Shown: positions 9,121-19,244 of the stretch, piece by piece | How the letters are laid out: each line of letters starts with the position of its first letter | How positions within the stretch are numbered: position 1 is the stretch's first letter | Origin: Sphingomonas sp. S1-29 | GTDB taxonomy: Bacteria; Pseudomonadota; Alphaproteobacteria; Sphingomonadales; Sphingomonadaceae | Direction of reading: 5' to 3' | DNA length: 64,000 nt | Assembly: GCF_026167545.1 (NCBI RefSeq) | Contig: NZ_CP110678.1 | Location: 617,501-681,500 of the forward strand | Made by a program: the position numbers and the translations under genes | The notes under the pieces: model-generated | The model's input: the letters and a program-made list of their open reading frames with translations, nothing else | Databases searched by the model: none | What the model was told of the DNA's origin: nothing

Positions 9121-9908
9121 GCCAGCCATTCGGTGAGCACTACGAGCAGCGCAGCGACCGGCGCAACCGGGACCAGCCCGTCGAGCCGATCGAGAAACCC
9201 GCCATGGCCGGGGAGCAAGGTCCCCGAATCCTTGATTCCCGCCTGGCGCTTCAACCAGCTTTCATACAGGTCGCCGGCAGCCGAGAGCATCGCGAGCACC
9301 GGGGTCGCCAAGGCCAGCCATGGCGACAGACCATAGGCCATCATCACGCCGCCCATCACTGCCGCCAGCAGCACCCCGCCGGCAAAGCCCGACCAGGTCT
9401 TGTTGGGGCTGATCGACGGCGCGAGCTTGGGACCGCCGACCGAGCGCCCGACGAAGAACGCGCCGGTATCGGCCGCCCACACCAGCCCCATCGCCCAGAA
9501 CGACAGAAAAAGCCCGTCGTCGCGCCCGCGCAGGTACAAGATCGCCAGCGCCGGCAGCCCGACATACAGGATTCCGCGCGCAAGTTCGGCGCGCCTTGTG
9601 GCGATCACGACGAACACCGCGGTGCCCACCAACACGCCCAGCGAGAAGAAGCTCGGACCCGAGGCGATCGGTGCCATCAACGCCAGCGGCACCGACAAGG
9701 CGAATTGCCCGGTCCTTTTGGCCTTGGCCTCGGCCTTGAACATGTCCGACCATTCGGACATCGTCAGCATCGCGCCGATCACGACGATCAGCCAGAAGAA
9801 CAGTCCGCCGATCGCGAGCGCCACCGCCGCGACCGCGAGCAACGCGCCGCCGACCAGCAGGCGTTGGCGAAAATCAGCCTTGCGCCGCGCGGCGTCGTCG
9901 AGCGTCAC
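9117..9908 (-). CDS. cdsA: Phosphatidate cytidylyltransferase
   Basis: Makes CDP-diacylglycerol from phosphatidate and CTP in the inner membrane, the branch point for phospholipids. The GTG at 9908 overlaps the uppS stop as GTGA and gives 263 aa; the open frame extends to 10028 but that part is uppS in another frame. Several membrane segments are visible, and the family signature near the C-terminus is present (AGDLYESWLKRQAGIKDSG, then LPGHGGFLDRLDG). The product feeds PssA, encoded in this window at 14556-15338. Confidence 0.94.
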   Translation of the reverse strand: MTLDDAARRKADFRQRLLVGGALLAVAAVALAIGGLFFWLIVVIGAMLTMSEWSDMFKAEAKAKRTGQFALSVPLALMAPIASGPSFFSLGVLVGTAVFVVIATRRAELARGILYVGLPALAILYLRGRDDGLFLSFWAMGLVWAADTGAFFVGRSVGGPKLAPSISPNKTWSGFAGGVLLAAVMGGVMMAYGLSPWLALATPVLAMLSAAGDLYESWLKRQAGIKDSGTLLPGHGGFLDRLDGLVPVAPVAALLVVLTEWLA

Positions 9909-10630
9909 AGACCACCGAAGCGGCGCTGGCGCTGCCCGAAGACGTCGATCGCGCGCGCGAGCGTATCGCCGTCGAAGTCGGGCCACAGCGTGTCGACGAA
10001 CAGCAGTTCGGCATAGGCCGCCTGCCACAACAGGAAGTTCGACAGCCGTTGTTCGCCCGAGGTGCGGATCATCAGGTCGACCGGTGGCAGGTCGCCGCTC
10101 TGGAGCGCGGCGGCGAAGCGCTGCTCGTCGATATGCTCGACGCCGATCTCGCCTGCCTGCACCGCACCGGCCAGCTGCCGCGCGGCGGCGGCGATCTCGG
10201 CTTGCGCGCCGTAGTTCAGCGCGATCACCAGCAGCGGGCCGGTGTTGGTCGAGGTACGTATGATCGCCCCCTCGATCAGCGCCACCAGGTCGTTCGACAG
10301 CGCATGATAATCGCCGATCACGCGCAGCCGGACATTCTCGGCCACCAGATCGTCGAGCTCGGCGCGCAGGAAATGGCGGAGCAAGCCCATCAGGTCATGG
10401 ACTTCGTCCTCGGGCCGGCGCCAGTTTTCCGAAGAAAAGGCGTAGAGCGTCAGGACTTCGATCTGCTGGTCGCGCGCGGCGCGGGTGACCCGGCGGACCG
10501 CCTCGACCCCCTGCTTGTGCCCGGCGATCCGCGGCAGCCGCCGCGCCTTCGCCCAGCGGCCATTGCCATCCATGATGATCGCGACATGGCGCGGGCGTGC
10601 GGCGGGTGCGGGCTCGACTGCCGTTGCCAT
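9905..10630 (-). CDS. uppS: Di-trans,poly-cis-undecaprenyl-diphosphate synthase
   Basis: Condenses eight isopentenyl units onto farnesyl diphosphate to give the lipid carrier for peptidoglycan. 241 aa from the ATG at 10630. The catalytic motif IIMDGNGRWAK has Asp21; TLYAFSSENWRRP and DLMIRTSGEQRLSNFLLWQ are the other signatures. The frame is open upstream to 10675, but that part lies in an intergenic inverted repeat (10649-10735) and is not coding. A 139-bp gap containing that repeat separates it from frr, so it may have its own promoter. Confidence 0.95.
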   Translation of the reverse strand: MATAVEPAPAARPRHVAIIMDGNGRWAKARRLPRIAGHKQGVEAVRRVTRAARDQQIEVLTLYAFSSENWRRPEDEVHDLMGLLRHFLRAELDDLVAENVRLRVIGDYHALSNDLVALIEGAIIRTSTNTGPLLVIALNYGAQAEIAAAARQLAGAVQAGEIGVEHIDEQRFAAALQSGDLPPVDLMIRTSGEQRLSNFLLWQAAYAELLFVDTLWPDFDGDTLARAIDVFGQRQRRFGGL

Positions 10631-10648
10631 TATTCGCCCCCCCTCATG

Positions 10649-10735
10649 CCGTTCGTGCCGAGCCTGTCGAAGCACTGCGCTTCTTTTGCCCGCGCGGCAA
10701 AGAAGAACGGTCCTTCGACAAGCGCAGGACGAACG
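10649..10735. repeat. Dispersed intergenic inverted repeat (TGTCGAAG class), copy 1
   Basis: An imperfect palindrome between frr and uppS. The left arm reads GTTCGTGCCGAGCCTGTCGA and the right arm is close to its reverse complement (CCTTCGACAAGCGCAGGACG). The same element recurs at 38748-38836 beside mltG. The shape suggests a REP/BIME-like unit that could fold in mRNA. Confidence 0.75.
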
Positions 10736-10769
10736 GAACCCGGAAAGCCCCGTCGATCCAGACCCGACG

Positions 10770-11327
10770 TCACTTGTTCAGGATTTCCTTTTCCTTCGCC
10801 GCCGACGCAGCGTCGATCTCGGCGATGGTGGCGTCGGTGAGCTTCTGCACCTCGGCCTCGTGGCGCTTGCGCTCGTCTTCCGAATAGACGCCCTTCTTCT
10901 CGTCGACCTTCAGGCTGTCCATCCCGTCGCGGCGGACGTTGCGCACCGCGATCCGCGCCTTTTCGGCATATTGGCTGGCGAGCTTGGCGAGCTCCTTGCG
11001 GCGGTCTTCGGTTAGGTCGGGGATCGGCAGCCGCAGATTCTGGCCGTCCATGATCGGGTTGAGGCCGAGCCCGGCCGAACGGATCGCCTTGTCGGCCGGA
11101 CCGACATTGTTCTTGTCCCACACCTGGACGCTGAGCATCCGCGGCTCGGGCACCGACACCGTCGCCAGCTGGTTGAGCGGCATATGTGCCCCGTACACTT
11201 CGACGGTTACCGGATCGAGCAGCGAGATCGATGCGCGTCCGGTGCGGAGCCCGCCCAGATCGCCCTTGAGCGATTCGACCGCGCCCGCCATGCGGCGCTC
11301 CAAATCAGCCTTTTCATATGCGGCCAT
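10770..11327 (-). CDS. frr: Ribosome recycling factor
   Basis: 185-aa factor that splits post-termination ribosomes together with EF-G. The full-length family pattern is present: [20 protein letters not shown] near residue 27, [16 protein letters not shown], and the C-terminal three-helix bundle with [12 protein letters not shown]. It lies 12 bp downstream of pyrH and clearly in the rpsB-tsf-pyrH-frr operon. Confidence 0.97.
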   Translation of the reverse strand: MAAYEKADLERRMAGAVESLKGDLGGLRTGRASISLLDPVTVEVYGAHMPLNQLATVSVPEPRMLSVQVWDKNNVGPADKAIRSAGLGLNPIMDGQNLRLPIPDLTEDRRKELAKLASQYAEKARIAVRNVRRDGMDSLKVDEKKGVYSEDERKRHEAEVQKLTDATIAEIDAASAAKEKEILNK

Positions 11328-11339
11328 GCGAAATCCTCT

Positions 11340-12062
11340 TCAAACGTTGTTCTGGACGATCGTCGACGTGCCTTCGCCGCGCAGGACGGCGGACAGATTG
11401 CCCTCGCCGCGGATGTTGAAGACGACGATCGGGATATTATTGTCGCGGCACAAGGCAACCGCGCTCGCATCCATCACCTTCAAATCGTCGGCAAGGACGC
11501 GATTGAAGCTGAGCGTATCATAGCGCTTGGCGGTCGGCACCTTCTTGGGGTCGGCGTCGTACACGCCATCGACGCTGGTACCCTTGAACAGCGCGTCGCA
11601 GCCCATTTCGGCGGCGCGCAACGCTGCCGTGGTATCTGTGGTGAAGAACGGCAGCCCGGTGCCCGCGGCGAAGATCACCACGCGGTTCTTCTCCATATGC
11701 CGCTCGGCACGGCGACGGATATAGGGCTCGCACACCGACGCCATCGGGATCGCCGACTGGACACGGGTTTCGACGCCGGCCTTTTCGAGCGCGTTCTGCA
11801 TCGCCAGCGCGTTCATGACCGTCGCGAGCATGCCCATATAATCGGCGCTCGCGCGGTCGAAGCCCTGCGCCGCACCAGCCAGGCCGCGGAAGATGTTGCC
11901 GCCACCGACGACCATGCAGATTTCGAGCCCGGTCTGCTTGGCGGCGAGCACTTCGCCCGCGACGCGCTCGCAGGTCGCGGGGTCGATGCCGAACTGGCCC
12001 TGGCCCATCAGGACTTCGCCCGAAAGCTTCAGGAGGATGCGGTTGAAGCGGGGTTTGGTCAT
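11340..12062 (-). CDS. pyrH: Uridylate kinase
   Basis: Phosphorylates UMP to UDP; a homohexamer of the amino-acid-kinase fold. About 240 aa. Signatures are [13 protein letters not shown], the nucleotide loop [10 protein letters not shown], and [17 protein letters not shown]. Two starts are possible, ATG at 12062 (MTKPRF) and 12071 (MEFMTKPRF); neither has a strong ribosome-binding site, and I chose the shorter by family length. It lies downstream of tsf after a ~120-bp gap with a hairpin but no T-run. Confidence 0.95.
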   Translation of the reverse strand: MTKPRFNRILLKLSGEVLMGQGQFGIDPATCERVAGEVLAAKQTGLEICMVVGGGNIFRGLAGAAQGFDRASADYMGMLATVMNALAMQNALEKAGVETRVQSAIPMASVCEPYIRRRAERHMEKNRVVIFAAGTGLPFFTTDTTAALRAAEMGCDALFKGTSVDGVYDADPKKVPTAKRYDTLSFNRVLADDLKVMDASAVALCRDNNIPIVVFNIRGEGNLSAVLRGEGTSTIVQNNV

Positions 12063-12181
12063 GAATTCCATCGGTCTTGAGGGAGCAGCAAAACGGCGCG
12101 GACCTTAGAAGGGCCGCGCCGCAATGCCAACCGGCGATTGGCAAACCTTCGCCCGCTGGCGGGACAAGGTTCGCAGGCCGG

Positions 12182-13114
12182 TTACGCCTTGTTGATGCCT
12201 GCAGTCGCAGCGACCTCGGCCGCGAAGTCGCTCTTCTCGCGCTCGATGCCCTCGCCCAGCTGGTAGCGGACATAGCCGACCAGCTTGATCTCGCTGCCGG
12301 CATCCTTGGCGGCCTTGGCGACGACGTCGGCGACCGGGGTCTTGCCGTCCATCACGATCGGCTGGCTCAGCAGCGCGTTTTCCTTGGCGAACTTCTTGAC
12401 CGAACCCTCGACCATCTTGGCGATGATGTCGGCGGGCTTGCCGCTGTCGGCAGCCTTTTCGGTCGCGATCTGACGCTCGCGCTCGATGATTTCCTGGTCG
12501 AGCTCGTCCTCGTGCAGCGCCAGCGGGAAGGCAGCGGCGATGTGCATCGCGATCTGCTTGCCCAAGGGCTCGAGCACGTCGACGCCGGCAGCGCTCTCGA
12601 GCGCGACCAGCACGCCGATCTTGCCGAGGCCGGGAGCGGCCGCGTTGTGGACATACGGGATCACCGCGCCCTGCGACACTTCGATCCGGCTGGCGCGGCG
12701 CAGCGCCTGGTTCTCGCCGATCGTGGCGATGTTGTTGGTCAGCGCCTCGTCGACAGTGGTGCCCGACGGCATCTTGGCGGCCTTGATCGCTTCGATGTCA
12801 TCGCCGGTGGCGAGCGCGATCTGGGTCACGTCGCGAACGAACGCCTGGAACTGGTCGTTCTTGGCGACGAAATCGGTTTCCGAGTTAACCTCGATCACCG
12901 CACCCTTGGTGCCGGCGACGGCGATGCCGACCAGCCCTTCGGCGGCGGTGCGGCTCGACTTCTTCTGCGCGGCGGCAAGGCCCTTGGTGCGCAGCCAATC
13001 GACCGCGGCTTCCATGTCGCCACCGTTTTCGGACAGCGCCTTCTTGCAGTCCATCATGCCCGCGCCCGAGCGCTCACGCAGTTCCTTTACCGCAGCGGCA
13101 GTGATCTCGGCCAT
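12182..13114 (-). CDS. tsf: Elongation factor Ts
   Basis: Nucleotide exchange factor for EF-Tu. 310 aa from the ATG at 13114, which has AAGGA seven bases upstream; the frame extends to 13129 but those codons contain the ribosome-binding site. The N-terminal UBA-like domain carries the family signature [16 protein letters not shown]. The core includes [13 protein letters not shown] and the C-terminal part is the dimerisation module. It is separated from rpsB by 96 bp. Confidence 0.97.
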   Translation of the reverse strand: MAEITAAAVKELRERSGAGMMDCKKALSENGGDMEAAVDWLRTKGLAAAQKKSSRTAAEGLVGIAVAGTKGAVIEVNSETDFVAKNDQFQAFVRDVTQIALATGDDIEAIKAAKMPSGTTVDEALTNNIATIGENQALRRASRIEVSQGAVIPYVHNAAAPGLGKIGVLVALESAAGVDVLEPLGKQIAMHIAAAFPLALHEDELDQEIIERERQIATEKAADSGKPADIIAKMVEGSVKKFAKENALLSQPIVMDGKTPVADVVAKAAKDAGSEIKLVGYVRYQLGEGIEREKSDFAAEVAATAGINKA

Positions 13115-13210
13115 ATTCATTTCCTTCATTATGGGTGCGGGCGAGGCAGTGCTTCACGCCCTGCCCCGCCCGGATTACAATCGAGTAACACCCCGCAAGG
13201 GGGCGTCGAT

Positions 13211-14110
13211 TCACGCGTCGATCTGGCGCTCGCCTTCGGCAGCCGTCTCGGGCTCGCTGGCAGCGGCTGCCTGCTCGGGCTCGGCCACAGCCTGCTCAGC
13301 TGGTGCCTGCTCGGCAGCTGCAGGTGCTTCGGCTGCAACGGTTGCAGCTTCAGCCACAGGCTCGCTCAGCACGGGCTCGACCGGGGGTTCAGCCATCGCG
13401 CCGAAGTCCTGGCCACGCATCTGCGCTTCGTTGTTGCCGCGGGTGGCAGCGATCGCCATCGCTTCGCAATACAGGCGGATCGCGCGAGCTGCGTCGTCGT
13501 TACCCGGAACCGGGAACGCGATGCCGTCGGGCGAGACGTTCGAATCGAGGATCGCGACGACGGGAATACCCAGCGTGTTGGCTTCCTTGATCGCCAGCTC
13601 TTCCTTGTTCGCGTCGATCACGAACATGATGTCGGGAATGCCGTTCAGGTCGCGAATACCGCCCAGCGACATTTCCAGCTTGTCCTTTTCACGGGTCAGC
13701 TGGAGCACTTCCTTCTTCGTCAGACCCGCGGTGTCGCCCGACAGCTGCTCCTCAAGTGCCTTGAGGCGCTTGATCGACCCCGAGATCGTCTTCCAGTTGG
13801 TGAGCATGCCGCCCAGCCAGCGATGGTTGACGAAATGCTGGCCCGAACGACGCGCTGCCTCTGCGACGGGCTCCTGCGCTTGGCGCTTGGTGCCGACGAA
13901 CAGCACCTTGCCGCCGCCTGCGACCGAAGCCGACACGAAATCGAGCGCGCGCGCGAACAGCGGCACGGTCTGCGACAGGTCGAGAATGTGAACGCCGTTA
14001 CGATCACCGAAGATGTACGGCTTCATCTTGGGGTTCCACCGATGCTTCTGGTGGCCGAAATGCGCGCCTGATTCGATCAGCTGCTGCATGGAGACGACGG
14101 GTGCCGCCAT
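13211..14110 (-). CDS. rpsB: 30S ribosomal protein S2 with acidic C-terminal extension
   Basis: 299-aa S2, a small-subunit protein. Family segments: [33 protein letters not shown] and [12 protein letters not shown]. Residues after ~240 are a Pro/Ala/Glu-rich tail ([20 protein letters not shown] and on) that is absent from E. coli S2 (241 aa); such tails occur in alphaproteobacteria. It is the first gene of the long minus-strand operon, with a ~270-bp upstream gap that must hold the promoter and leader. Confidence 0.97.
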   Translation of the reverse strand: MAAPVVSMQQLIESGAHFGHQKHRWNPKMKPYIFGDRNGVHILDLSQTVPLFARALDFVSASVAGGGKVLFVGTKRQAQEPVAEAARRSGQHFVNHRWLGGMLTNWKTISGSIKRLKALEEQLSGDTAGLTKKEVLQLTREKDKLEMSLGGIRDLNGIPDIMFVIDANKEELAIKEANTLGIPVVAILDSNVSPDGIAFPVPGNDDAARAIRLYCEAMAIAATRGNNEAQMRGQDFGAMAEPPVEPVLSEPVAEAATVAAEAPAAAEQAPAEQAVAEPEQAAAASEPETAAEGERQIDA

Positions 14111-14250
14111 AGGGATAACTCCTTACCGGTTGTTCCTCTGGGAAGCGAAGGACCTGGCCAGCCTGAAAGGCCGGTTGCGGCACCGGATATGTGCTTCCCA
14201 TGTGGGGTTGAGTGGCGGCGCTTACAGCAAGCCGGCTGCGTAATCAACTG

Positions 14251-14280
14251 TTGACAGAAGGAACGTAAACGGAACATATA
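14251..14280 (+). promoter_or_regulatory. Candidate sigma-70-like promoter for the small ORF at 14384
   Basis: A perfect TTGACA (14251-14256) is followed 17 bases later by ACATAT (14274-14279), reading toward the small ORF at 14384. The -10 match is only moderate. It sits in the divergent gap in front of rpsB. Confidence 0.4.
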
Positions 14281-14383
14281 GCGCTTACGCCGGGAACACG
14301 GAACCTTCGTCCACAGGCTTTGGTTACGAAATCCTTACAACGTCGCTGAACGTCCAGATTGCGTTCAGATCAGGAGCTGTTTG

Positions 14384-14605
14384 ATGGATAGTTTTCTTGC
14401 TGCCGCCTTGTTCTCGACGTCCTTCGCCGTGGCCACGACGACGATCCTGTTGACGGTGCGGCCCTATGCCAGCCGTATCCGCTCGCTGCTGACGCATGGC
14501 GTCCAGTATCGCTCGATGCCGCTGCCGGCTCCGCGTCCGCGCAGCACGCTTCGCGTTACGCCAAAGGTGACGGCGATGCCGGCACGGTTGCGCGCTGCCG
14601 CTTGA
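14384..14605 (+). CDS. Small hypothetical membrane protein
   Basis: 73 aa, unknown function. The ATG at 14384 has AGGAG seven bases upstream (14372-14376) and a promoter-like element ~105 bp before it. The N-terminus is one hydrophobic helix (FLAAALFSTSFAVATTTILL) followed by a basic, Pro/Arg-rich tail. The last 50 bp overlap the 3' end of pssA on the other strand, so the two genes are convergent. Signals are better than for a random frame, but no homologue is recognised. Confidence 0.55.
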   Translation: MDSFLAAALFSTSFAVATTTILLTVRPYASRIRSLLTHGVQYRSMPLPAPRPRSTLRVTPKVTAMPARLRAAA

Positions 14606-15338
14606 TCCGGGCGTAGCTCGCGATGCTGAACGGAATCGATATCAGATAGGCGATGCAGACCACCGACAGCGTCTGAAACGGCGCCGACACCATCGCCGCC
14701 GCTACCACGACGACCGCGATGATCGCCTCGAACCGGATCGTCCGCCGCAGCTTGAGCGATGACCACGAGAAGGTGGCGAGGTTCGACACCATCAGGAACG
14801 CGACGAACGCGACCCAGGGCGTCACCAGCCAATAGGACCGGAAGATCTCCTCGCCGGTCCAGAACGACAGATACATCGGCAGCATCGCAAGGCCCGCACC
14901 CGCGGGCGCGGGCACGCCGGTCAGGAAGCCGGCGGACTTGTGCGGCTGCTCGACTACGTCGATCTGCGCGTTGAACCGCGCGAGCCGAAGCGCCGCGAAC
15001 ACCGCATACACCAGCGCGACGATCCAGCCGACGCGCGGAAACGCCATCAGCGACCAGAGATACACCACCAAAGCCGGCGACACACCGAACGAAATCGAGT
15101 CGGCTAGCGAATCGAGCTCGGCACCGAAGCGGCTTTCGCCGCGCACCATCCGCGCGATCTGCCCGTCGATCCCGTCGAGCGCACCCGCCAGCAGGATCAT
15201 CAATACCGCGCGTTCCCACTCGCCCGAAATGCCGTAGCGCACCCCGGTCAGTCCCGAGCACAGCGCCAGCGCGGTGACCGCGTTGGGGGCGATGGCGCGC
15301 AGCGGAATGCCGCGCGCACGCGAAACGCGTTTGGCCAT
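14556..15338 (-). CDS. pssA: CDP-diacylglycerol--serine O-phosphatidyltransferase
   Basis: Makes phosphatidylserine from CDP-diacylglycerol and serine. 260-aa membrane protein with the CDP-alcohol phosphotransferase motif DGx2ARx8Gx3Dx3D, seen here as DGIDGQIARMVRGESRFGAE followed by LDSLAD. Six to eight membrane segments follow. It overlaps the psd stop by one base (TAATG), so the two steps to phosphatidylethanolamine are co-translated. Confidence 0.94.
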   Translation of the reverse strand: MAKRVSRARGIPLRAIAPNAVTALALCSGLTGVRYGISGEWERAVLMILLAGALDGIDGQIARMVRGESRFGAELDSLADSISFGVSPALVVYLWSLMAFPRVGWIVALVYAVFAALRLARFNAQIDVVEQPHKSAGFLTGVPAPAGAGLAMLPMYLSFWTGEEIFRSYWLVTPWVAFVAFLMVSNLATFSWSSLKLRRTIRFEAIIAVVVVAAAMVSAPFQTLSVVCIAYLISIPFSIASYARIKRQRATVPASPSPLA

Positions 15339-16069
15339 TATTGTGCCACCCCGCGGACGGCGGGCAGGCCGGGACGGCCAAGGATCGTCTCACCCGCGAT
15401 GCTGCGCTGGCCCAGCGTCACCTGCGGCTCGATGCCATCGGGCAGGAACACGTCGACGCGGCTGCCGAAGCGGATCAGCCCGATACGCTGCCCCGCCACG
15501 ACCATGTCGCCGGGCTTGATGAACGCCAGAATACGCCGCGCGACCAGCCCGGCGATCTGGGTGAAGCCGATCCGCATCCCGTCGCTCGTCTCGACCACGA
15601 TATGCTGGCGCTCATTCTCGTCGCTCGCCTTGTCGAGATCGGCGTTCAGGAACTTGCCCGAGATATAGATGACCTGGCGGATCGTGCCGGTCACCGGGGT
15701 GCGATTGATGTGGACGTCGAACACGCTCATGAAGATCGACACGCGCACCAGCGGCAGATCGCCCAAGCCTCCGGGGCCGCGAAGCTCGGGCGGCAGTGCG
15801 ACGCGCTCGATCATCGTGACCAGCCCGTCGGCGGGGGCGACGATCAGCCGCTCGCCCTGGGGCGTCACGCGCACCGGATCGCGAAAGAAGGAAATGACCC
15901 AGATCGTCAGCGCGATCATCGGCCAGCCCCAGAACCAGCCGCCCCACAGGACGGCCAGGAAAGAGATTGCTCCAGCGACGAGCGCGTATTTACGGCCCTC
16001 GGGGTGCATTGCGGGGAAGCGCCACTTCACCGTCGATGTGACGGTGGGCGGCTTGTCTAGCGATGCCAT
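15338..16069 (-). CDS. psd: Phosphatidylserine decarboxylase (short, PSD-A type)
   Basis: Converts phosphatidylserine to phosphatidylethanolamine at the inner membrane. 243 aa, typical of the short alphaproteobacterial form. An N-terminal membrane anchor pair is seen at ~27-62, then [21 protein letters not shown], and the self-cleavage site [11 protein letters not shown]; the Ser of Gly-Ser becomes the pyruvoyl group. It starts at 16069, divergent from icd with ~120 bp between them. Confidence 0.95.
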   Translation of the reverse strand: MASLDKPPTVTSTVKWRFPAMHPEGRKYALVAGAISFLAVLWGGWFWGWPMIALTIWVISFFRDPVRVTPQGERLIVAPADGLVTMIERVALPPELRGPGGLGDLPLVRVSIFMSVFDVHINRTPVTGTIRQVIYISGKFLNADLDKASDENERQHIVVETSDGMRIGFTQIAGLVARRILAFIKPGDMVVAGQRIGLIRFGSRVDVFLPDGIEPQVTLGQRSIAGETILGRPGLPAVRGVAQ

Positions 16070-16190
16070 ATTTGAGGGATAGCGATCCGACCGCGGCGAT
16101 ACAACGCTTCATCGCTGCCGCGCGGTTGATCCCGCCGCCGCATCCCCGTAGACGGCTGGCAACTCCCCCTTCAGGAATAGCGAGACATTG

Positions 16191-17411
16191 ATGGCGAAGA
16201 TCAAGGTAAAAACGCCCGTCGTGGAAATCGACGGCGACGAGATGACGCGGATCATCTGGGCATGGATCCGCGAACGCCTGATCCTCCCCTACCTCGACAT
16301 CGACCTTGAATATTACGATCTGTCGATCGAAAAGCGCGACGAGACCGACGATCGCATCACCGTCGACAGTGCCAAGGCGATCCAGAAATATGGCGTCGGC
16401 GTGAAGTGCGCGACGATCACCCCCGACGAACAGCGCGTCGAGGAATTCGGCCTCAAGAAGATGTGGAAGTCGCCCAACGGCACGATCCGCAACATCCTGG
16501 GCGGCGTGGTTTTCCGCGAACCGATCGTGATTTCGAACGTGCCGCGGCTGGTGCCCGGCTGGACCAAGCCGATCGTCGTCGGCCGTCATGCCTTTGGCGA
16601 CCAGTATCGCGCGACCGATTATCGCGTGCCCGGCCCCGGCAAGCTGCGGCTGGTGTTCGAAGGCGATGACGGCGTCGTGATCGACGAGGAAGTGTTCCGC
16701 TTCCCGAGCGCCGGCGTCGCGATGGCGATGTACAATCTCGACGATTCGATCCGCGACTTCGCGCGTTCAAGCCTGAACTACGGCCTCGACCGCAAATGGC
16801 CGGTCTATCTGTCGACCAAGAACACGATCATGAAGGCCTATGACGGGCGCTTCAAGGACATCTTCGCCGAAGTGTTCGAGACCGAGTTCGAGGCCCAGTT
16901 CAAGGATGCGGGCATCGTTTACGAGCATCGCCTGATCGACGACATGGTCGCATCGGCGCTCAAATGGCACGGCGAATTCGTCTGGGCGTGCAAGAATTAT
17001 GACGGCGACGTCCAGTCGGACACCGTCGCGCAGGGGTTCGGCTCGCTAGGGCTGATGACCTCGGTGCTGATGACCCCCGACGGCAAGACCGTCGAGGCCG
17101 AAGCAGCGCACGGCACCGTCACCCGCCACTATCGCCAGCATCAGCAGGGCAAGGCGACGTCGACCAATCCGATCGCGTCGATCTTCGCCTGGACCGGCGG
17201 CCTGAAATATCGCGGCAAGTTCGACGGCACCCCCGAGGTGACGCAGTTCGCCGAAACGCTCGAGCGCGTCTGCGTCGAAACCGTCGAATCGGGCCAGATG
17301 ACCAAGGACCTCGCGATCCTGATCGGCCCCAACCAGCCCTGGATGACCACCGAGCAGTTCTTCGAAGCCGTTCGCGTGAACCTCGAAACCGCGATGGGCG
17401 CACAGCGCTAA
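16191..17411 (+). CDS. icd: NADP-dependent isocitrate dehydrogenase (eukaryote-like, type II)
   Basis: Oxidative decarboxylation of isocitrate to 2-oxoglutarate in the TCA cycle. 406 aa; starts [20 protein letters not shown]. The pattern ([38 protein letters not shown], then [14 protein letters not shown] and [12 protein letters not shown]) belongs to the dimeric eukaryotic/alphaproteobacterial subfamily, not the E. coli type. The ATG at 16191 is preceded by an in-frame TTG that I reject. It is followed by two strong hairpins. Confidence 0.96.
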   Translation: MAKIKVKTPVVEIDGDEMTRIIWAWIRERLILPYLDIDLEYYDLSIEKRDETDDRITVDSAKAIQKYGVGVKCATITPDEQRVEEFGLKKMWKSPNGTIRNILGGVVFREPIVISNVPRLVPGWTKPIVVGRHAFGDQYRATDYRVPGPGKLRLVFEGDDGVVIDEEVFRFPSAGVAMAMYNLDDSIRDFARSSLNYGLDRKWPVYLSTKNTIMKAYDGRFKDIFAEVFETEFEAQFKDAGIVYEHRLIDDMVASALKWHGEFVWACKNYDGDVQSDTVAQGFGSLGLMTSVLMTPDGKTVEAEAAHGTVTRHYRQHQQGKATSTNPIASIFAWTGGLKYRGKFDGTPEVTQFAETLERVCVETVESGQMTKDLAILIGPNQPWMTTEQFFEAVRVNLETAMGAQR

Positions 17412-17418
17412 AGATCGC

Positions 17419-17454
17419 GAGCGACGCCTTGCCAGCTTCGGCAGGGCGTCGCTC
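17419..17454. terminator. Hairpin after icd, probable terminator 1
   Basis: A 10-bp perfect outer stem (GAGCGACGCC with GGCGTCGCTC) closes over an inner TGCC/GGCA stem. It starts 8 bp after the icd stop. There is no T-run, so termination may be Rho-assisted or the hairpin may mainly protect the 3' end. Confidence 0.55.
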
Positions 17455-17472
17455 CAAATCCGTTCGTTTCAC

Positions 17473-17510
17473 GCGGACCCGGTCGGTTGGTTTCGGACGC
17501 ACCGGGTCCG
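17473..17510. terminator. Second hairpin between convergent icd and acyl-CoA synthetase genes
   Basis: CGGACCCGGT (17473-17482) pairs perfectly with ACCGGGTCCG (17501-17510). It lies 17 bp past the stop of the minus-strand acyl-CoA synthetase gene and may serve that gene, or both strands. Confidence 0.5.
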
Positions 17511-17526
17511 TTAGATTGGCCCAGCT

Positions 17527-19158
17527 TCAGCCTGCGGCGGTCGGCGCCTCGCTGAGGCTGAAGTCCTTATATTGCTCGCGGATCGCGGTCTTGAGCAGCT
17601 TGCCCGTCGCGGTGTGCGGCAGCGAATCGACGAAGTGGATTTCGTCGGGTAGCCACCATTTCGCGACCTGCGTCGCAAGATGCGCCTGGATCGCCTCGAC
17701 CGACACGTCGCTGTCGGGCTTGCGCACCACCAGCAGGATCGGCCGCTCTTCCCAGCGCGGATGATGCACCCCGATCGCCGCCGCCTCGGCAACCCCCGGA
17801 CAGCCGACCGCGGCATTCTCGAGTTCGACCGAGCTGATCCATTCACCCCCCGACTTGATCACGTCCTTGGCGCGATCGGTGATCTGCATCGTGTTGTCAG
17901 GGTGGATCATCGCGACGTCGCCGGTGTCGAACCAGCCATCGGCGTCAACGCACGGCAGCTCCTCACCATAATATTGATGAACGACCCACGGCCCGCGCAC
18001 CTGCAGCCGTCCCGAGCTCGCCCCGTCGCGCGGCAGGACGGTGTCGGCATCGTCGACGATCCGCATCTCGATGCCAAAGGGCGCACGCCCCTGCTTGCAG
18101 ACCTGATCGACCTGCTGCTCGAAGCTCAGCTCGTCCCAATCATAGCTCTTGGCACCGATGGTGCCGATCGGCGAGGTTTCGGTCATCCCCCAGGCGTGGT
18201 TGACCCGCACCCCCATCTTCATGATCCGCTCGATCATCGATCGCGGCGCCGCCGATCCGCCGATCGTCACCACCTGCAGGTGCTGCGGCGCCTCGCCGGT
18301 CGCGTCCATATATTCGAACATGCCGAACCACACCGTCGGCACCCCGGCGGAGTGCGTGACCTTTTCGCGGTTCATCAGCTCGCACAATATCCTGGGCTCG
18401 TTGACGCACGAGAAGACGAACTTCAGCCCCACCGCGGGCCCGGCGAAGGGCATCCCCCACCCCACCGCATGGAACATCGGCACGATCGGCATCGCCACCG
18501 AACGCGCCGACAAATCGAACACCGACGGTTGCAGCTCGACCAGCGCATGGATCATCGACGAGCGGTGGCTGTAGAGCACGCCCTTGGGATTGCCCGTCGT
18601 TCCGCTGGTGTAGCAGAGCATGCACGGGTCGCGCTCGCTCCCCTCGACCCAGGCATAGTCGCCGCTTTCGGGGGCGACCAGCGCCTCGAAGCTGTCGGTG
18701 GCGGCATCACCCGTTTTAGTCTCCGATCCCGGATCGAAGACGATATAATGCTCGATCGTCGGCCAATGCGGCTTCATCTTGTCGACGATCGGCTGGAACA
18801 TCCGGTCGTACATCAGCACCCGGTCTTCGGCGTGGTTGGCGATGTAGGCGAGCTGATCGGGGAACAGCCGCGGGTTGATCGTGTGGATGATGCCGCCCAT
18901 CCCGATCGTGCCGTACCAGGCGATCAGGTGCCGCGAATGGTTCATCGCCAGCGTCGCGACGCGGTCGCCGGGTTTCAGCCCCAGCCGTTCTAGCGCCTGC
19001 GCCAGCTTGCGCGAATCGCGCGCGATGCCCGCCCAATCGGTCCGCGTCTCGCTGCCATCGGCCCAGCGGGTGACGATCTCGCGCGTCGGATGCTCGCGCT
19101 CGGCGTGTTCGACCAGGCGCGGCACGCGCAGCTCGAAATCCTGCATTCCACCCAGCAT
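17527..19158 (-). CDS. Long/medium-chain acyl-CoA synthetase (AMP-binding family)
   Basis: Activates a carboxylic acid to its acyl-CoA through an acyl-adenylate. 543 aa from the ATG at 19158, which has GGAGAG just upstream; ATG codons at 19170 and 19146 are alternatives. Signature motifs in order are [12 protein letters not shown] (P-loop), a HAVGWG segment, [33 protein letters not shown] and, near the end, TATGKLLK with the catalytic Lys. The substrate is not determined by sequence alone; the overall look is of the fadD3/alkK-like medium-to-long-chain group. The frame upstream to 19473 is antisense to dnaE and is not coding. Confidence 0.88.
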   Translation of the reverse strand: MLGGMQDFELRVPRLVEHAEREHPTREIVTRWADGSETRTDWAGIARDSRKLAQALERLGLKPGDRVATLAMNHSRHLIAWYGTIGMGGIIHTINPRLFPDQLAYIANHAEDRVLMYDRMFQPIVDKMKPHWPTIEHYIVFDPGSETKTGDAATDSFEALVAPESGDYAWVEGSERDPCMLCYTSGTTGNPKGVLYSHRSSMIHALVELQPSVFDLSARSVAMPIVPMFHAVGWGMPFAGPAVGLKFVFSCVNEPRILCELMNREKVTHSAGVPTVWFGMFEYMDATGEAPQHLQVVTIGGSAAPRSMIERIMKMGVRVNHAWGMTETSPIGTIGAKSYDWDELSFEQQVDQVCKQGRAPFGIEMRIVDDADTVLPRDGASSGRLQVRGPWVVHQYYGEELPCVDADGWFDTGDVAMIHPDNTMQITDRAKDVIKSGGEWISSVELENAAVGCPGVAEAAAIGVHHPRWEERPILLVVRKPDSDVSVEAIQAHLATQVAKWWLPDEIHFVDSLPHTATGKLLKTAIREQYKDFSLSEAPTAAG

Positions 19159-19244
19159 CGCTCTCTCCATTCGTTTCTTTGGTATGGAGAATAGCCGCTG
19201 AGCCCCGCGCGTCCAGCAGGTTCGAGTATGGTGAAGGTGCGGTG

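Noticed and set aside
12077-14071. 664-codon plus-strand frame over tsf and rpsB
   Set aside because: Antisense of two conserved genes with low-complexity Arg/His-rich translation.
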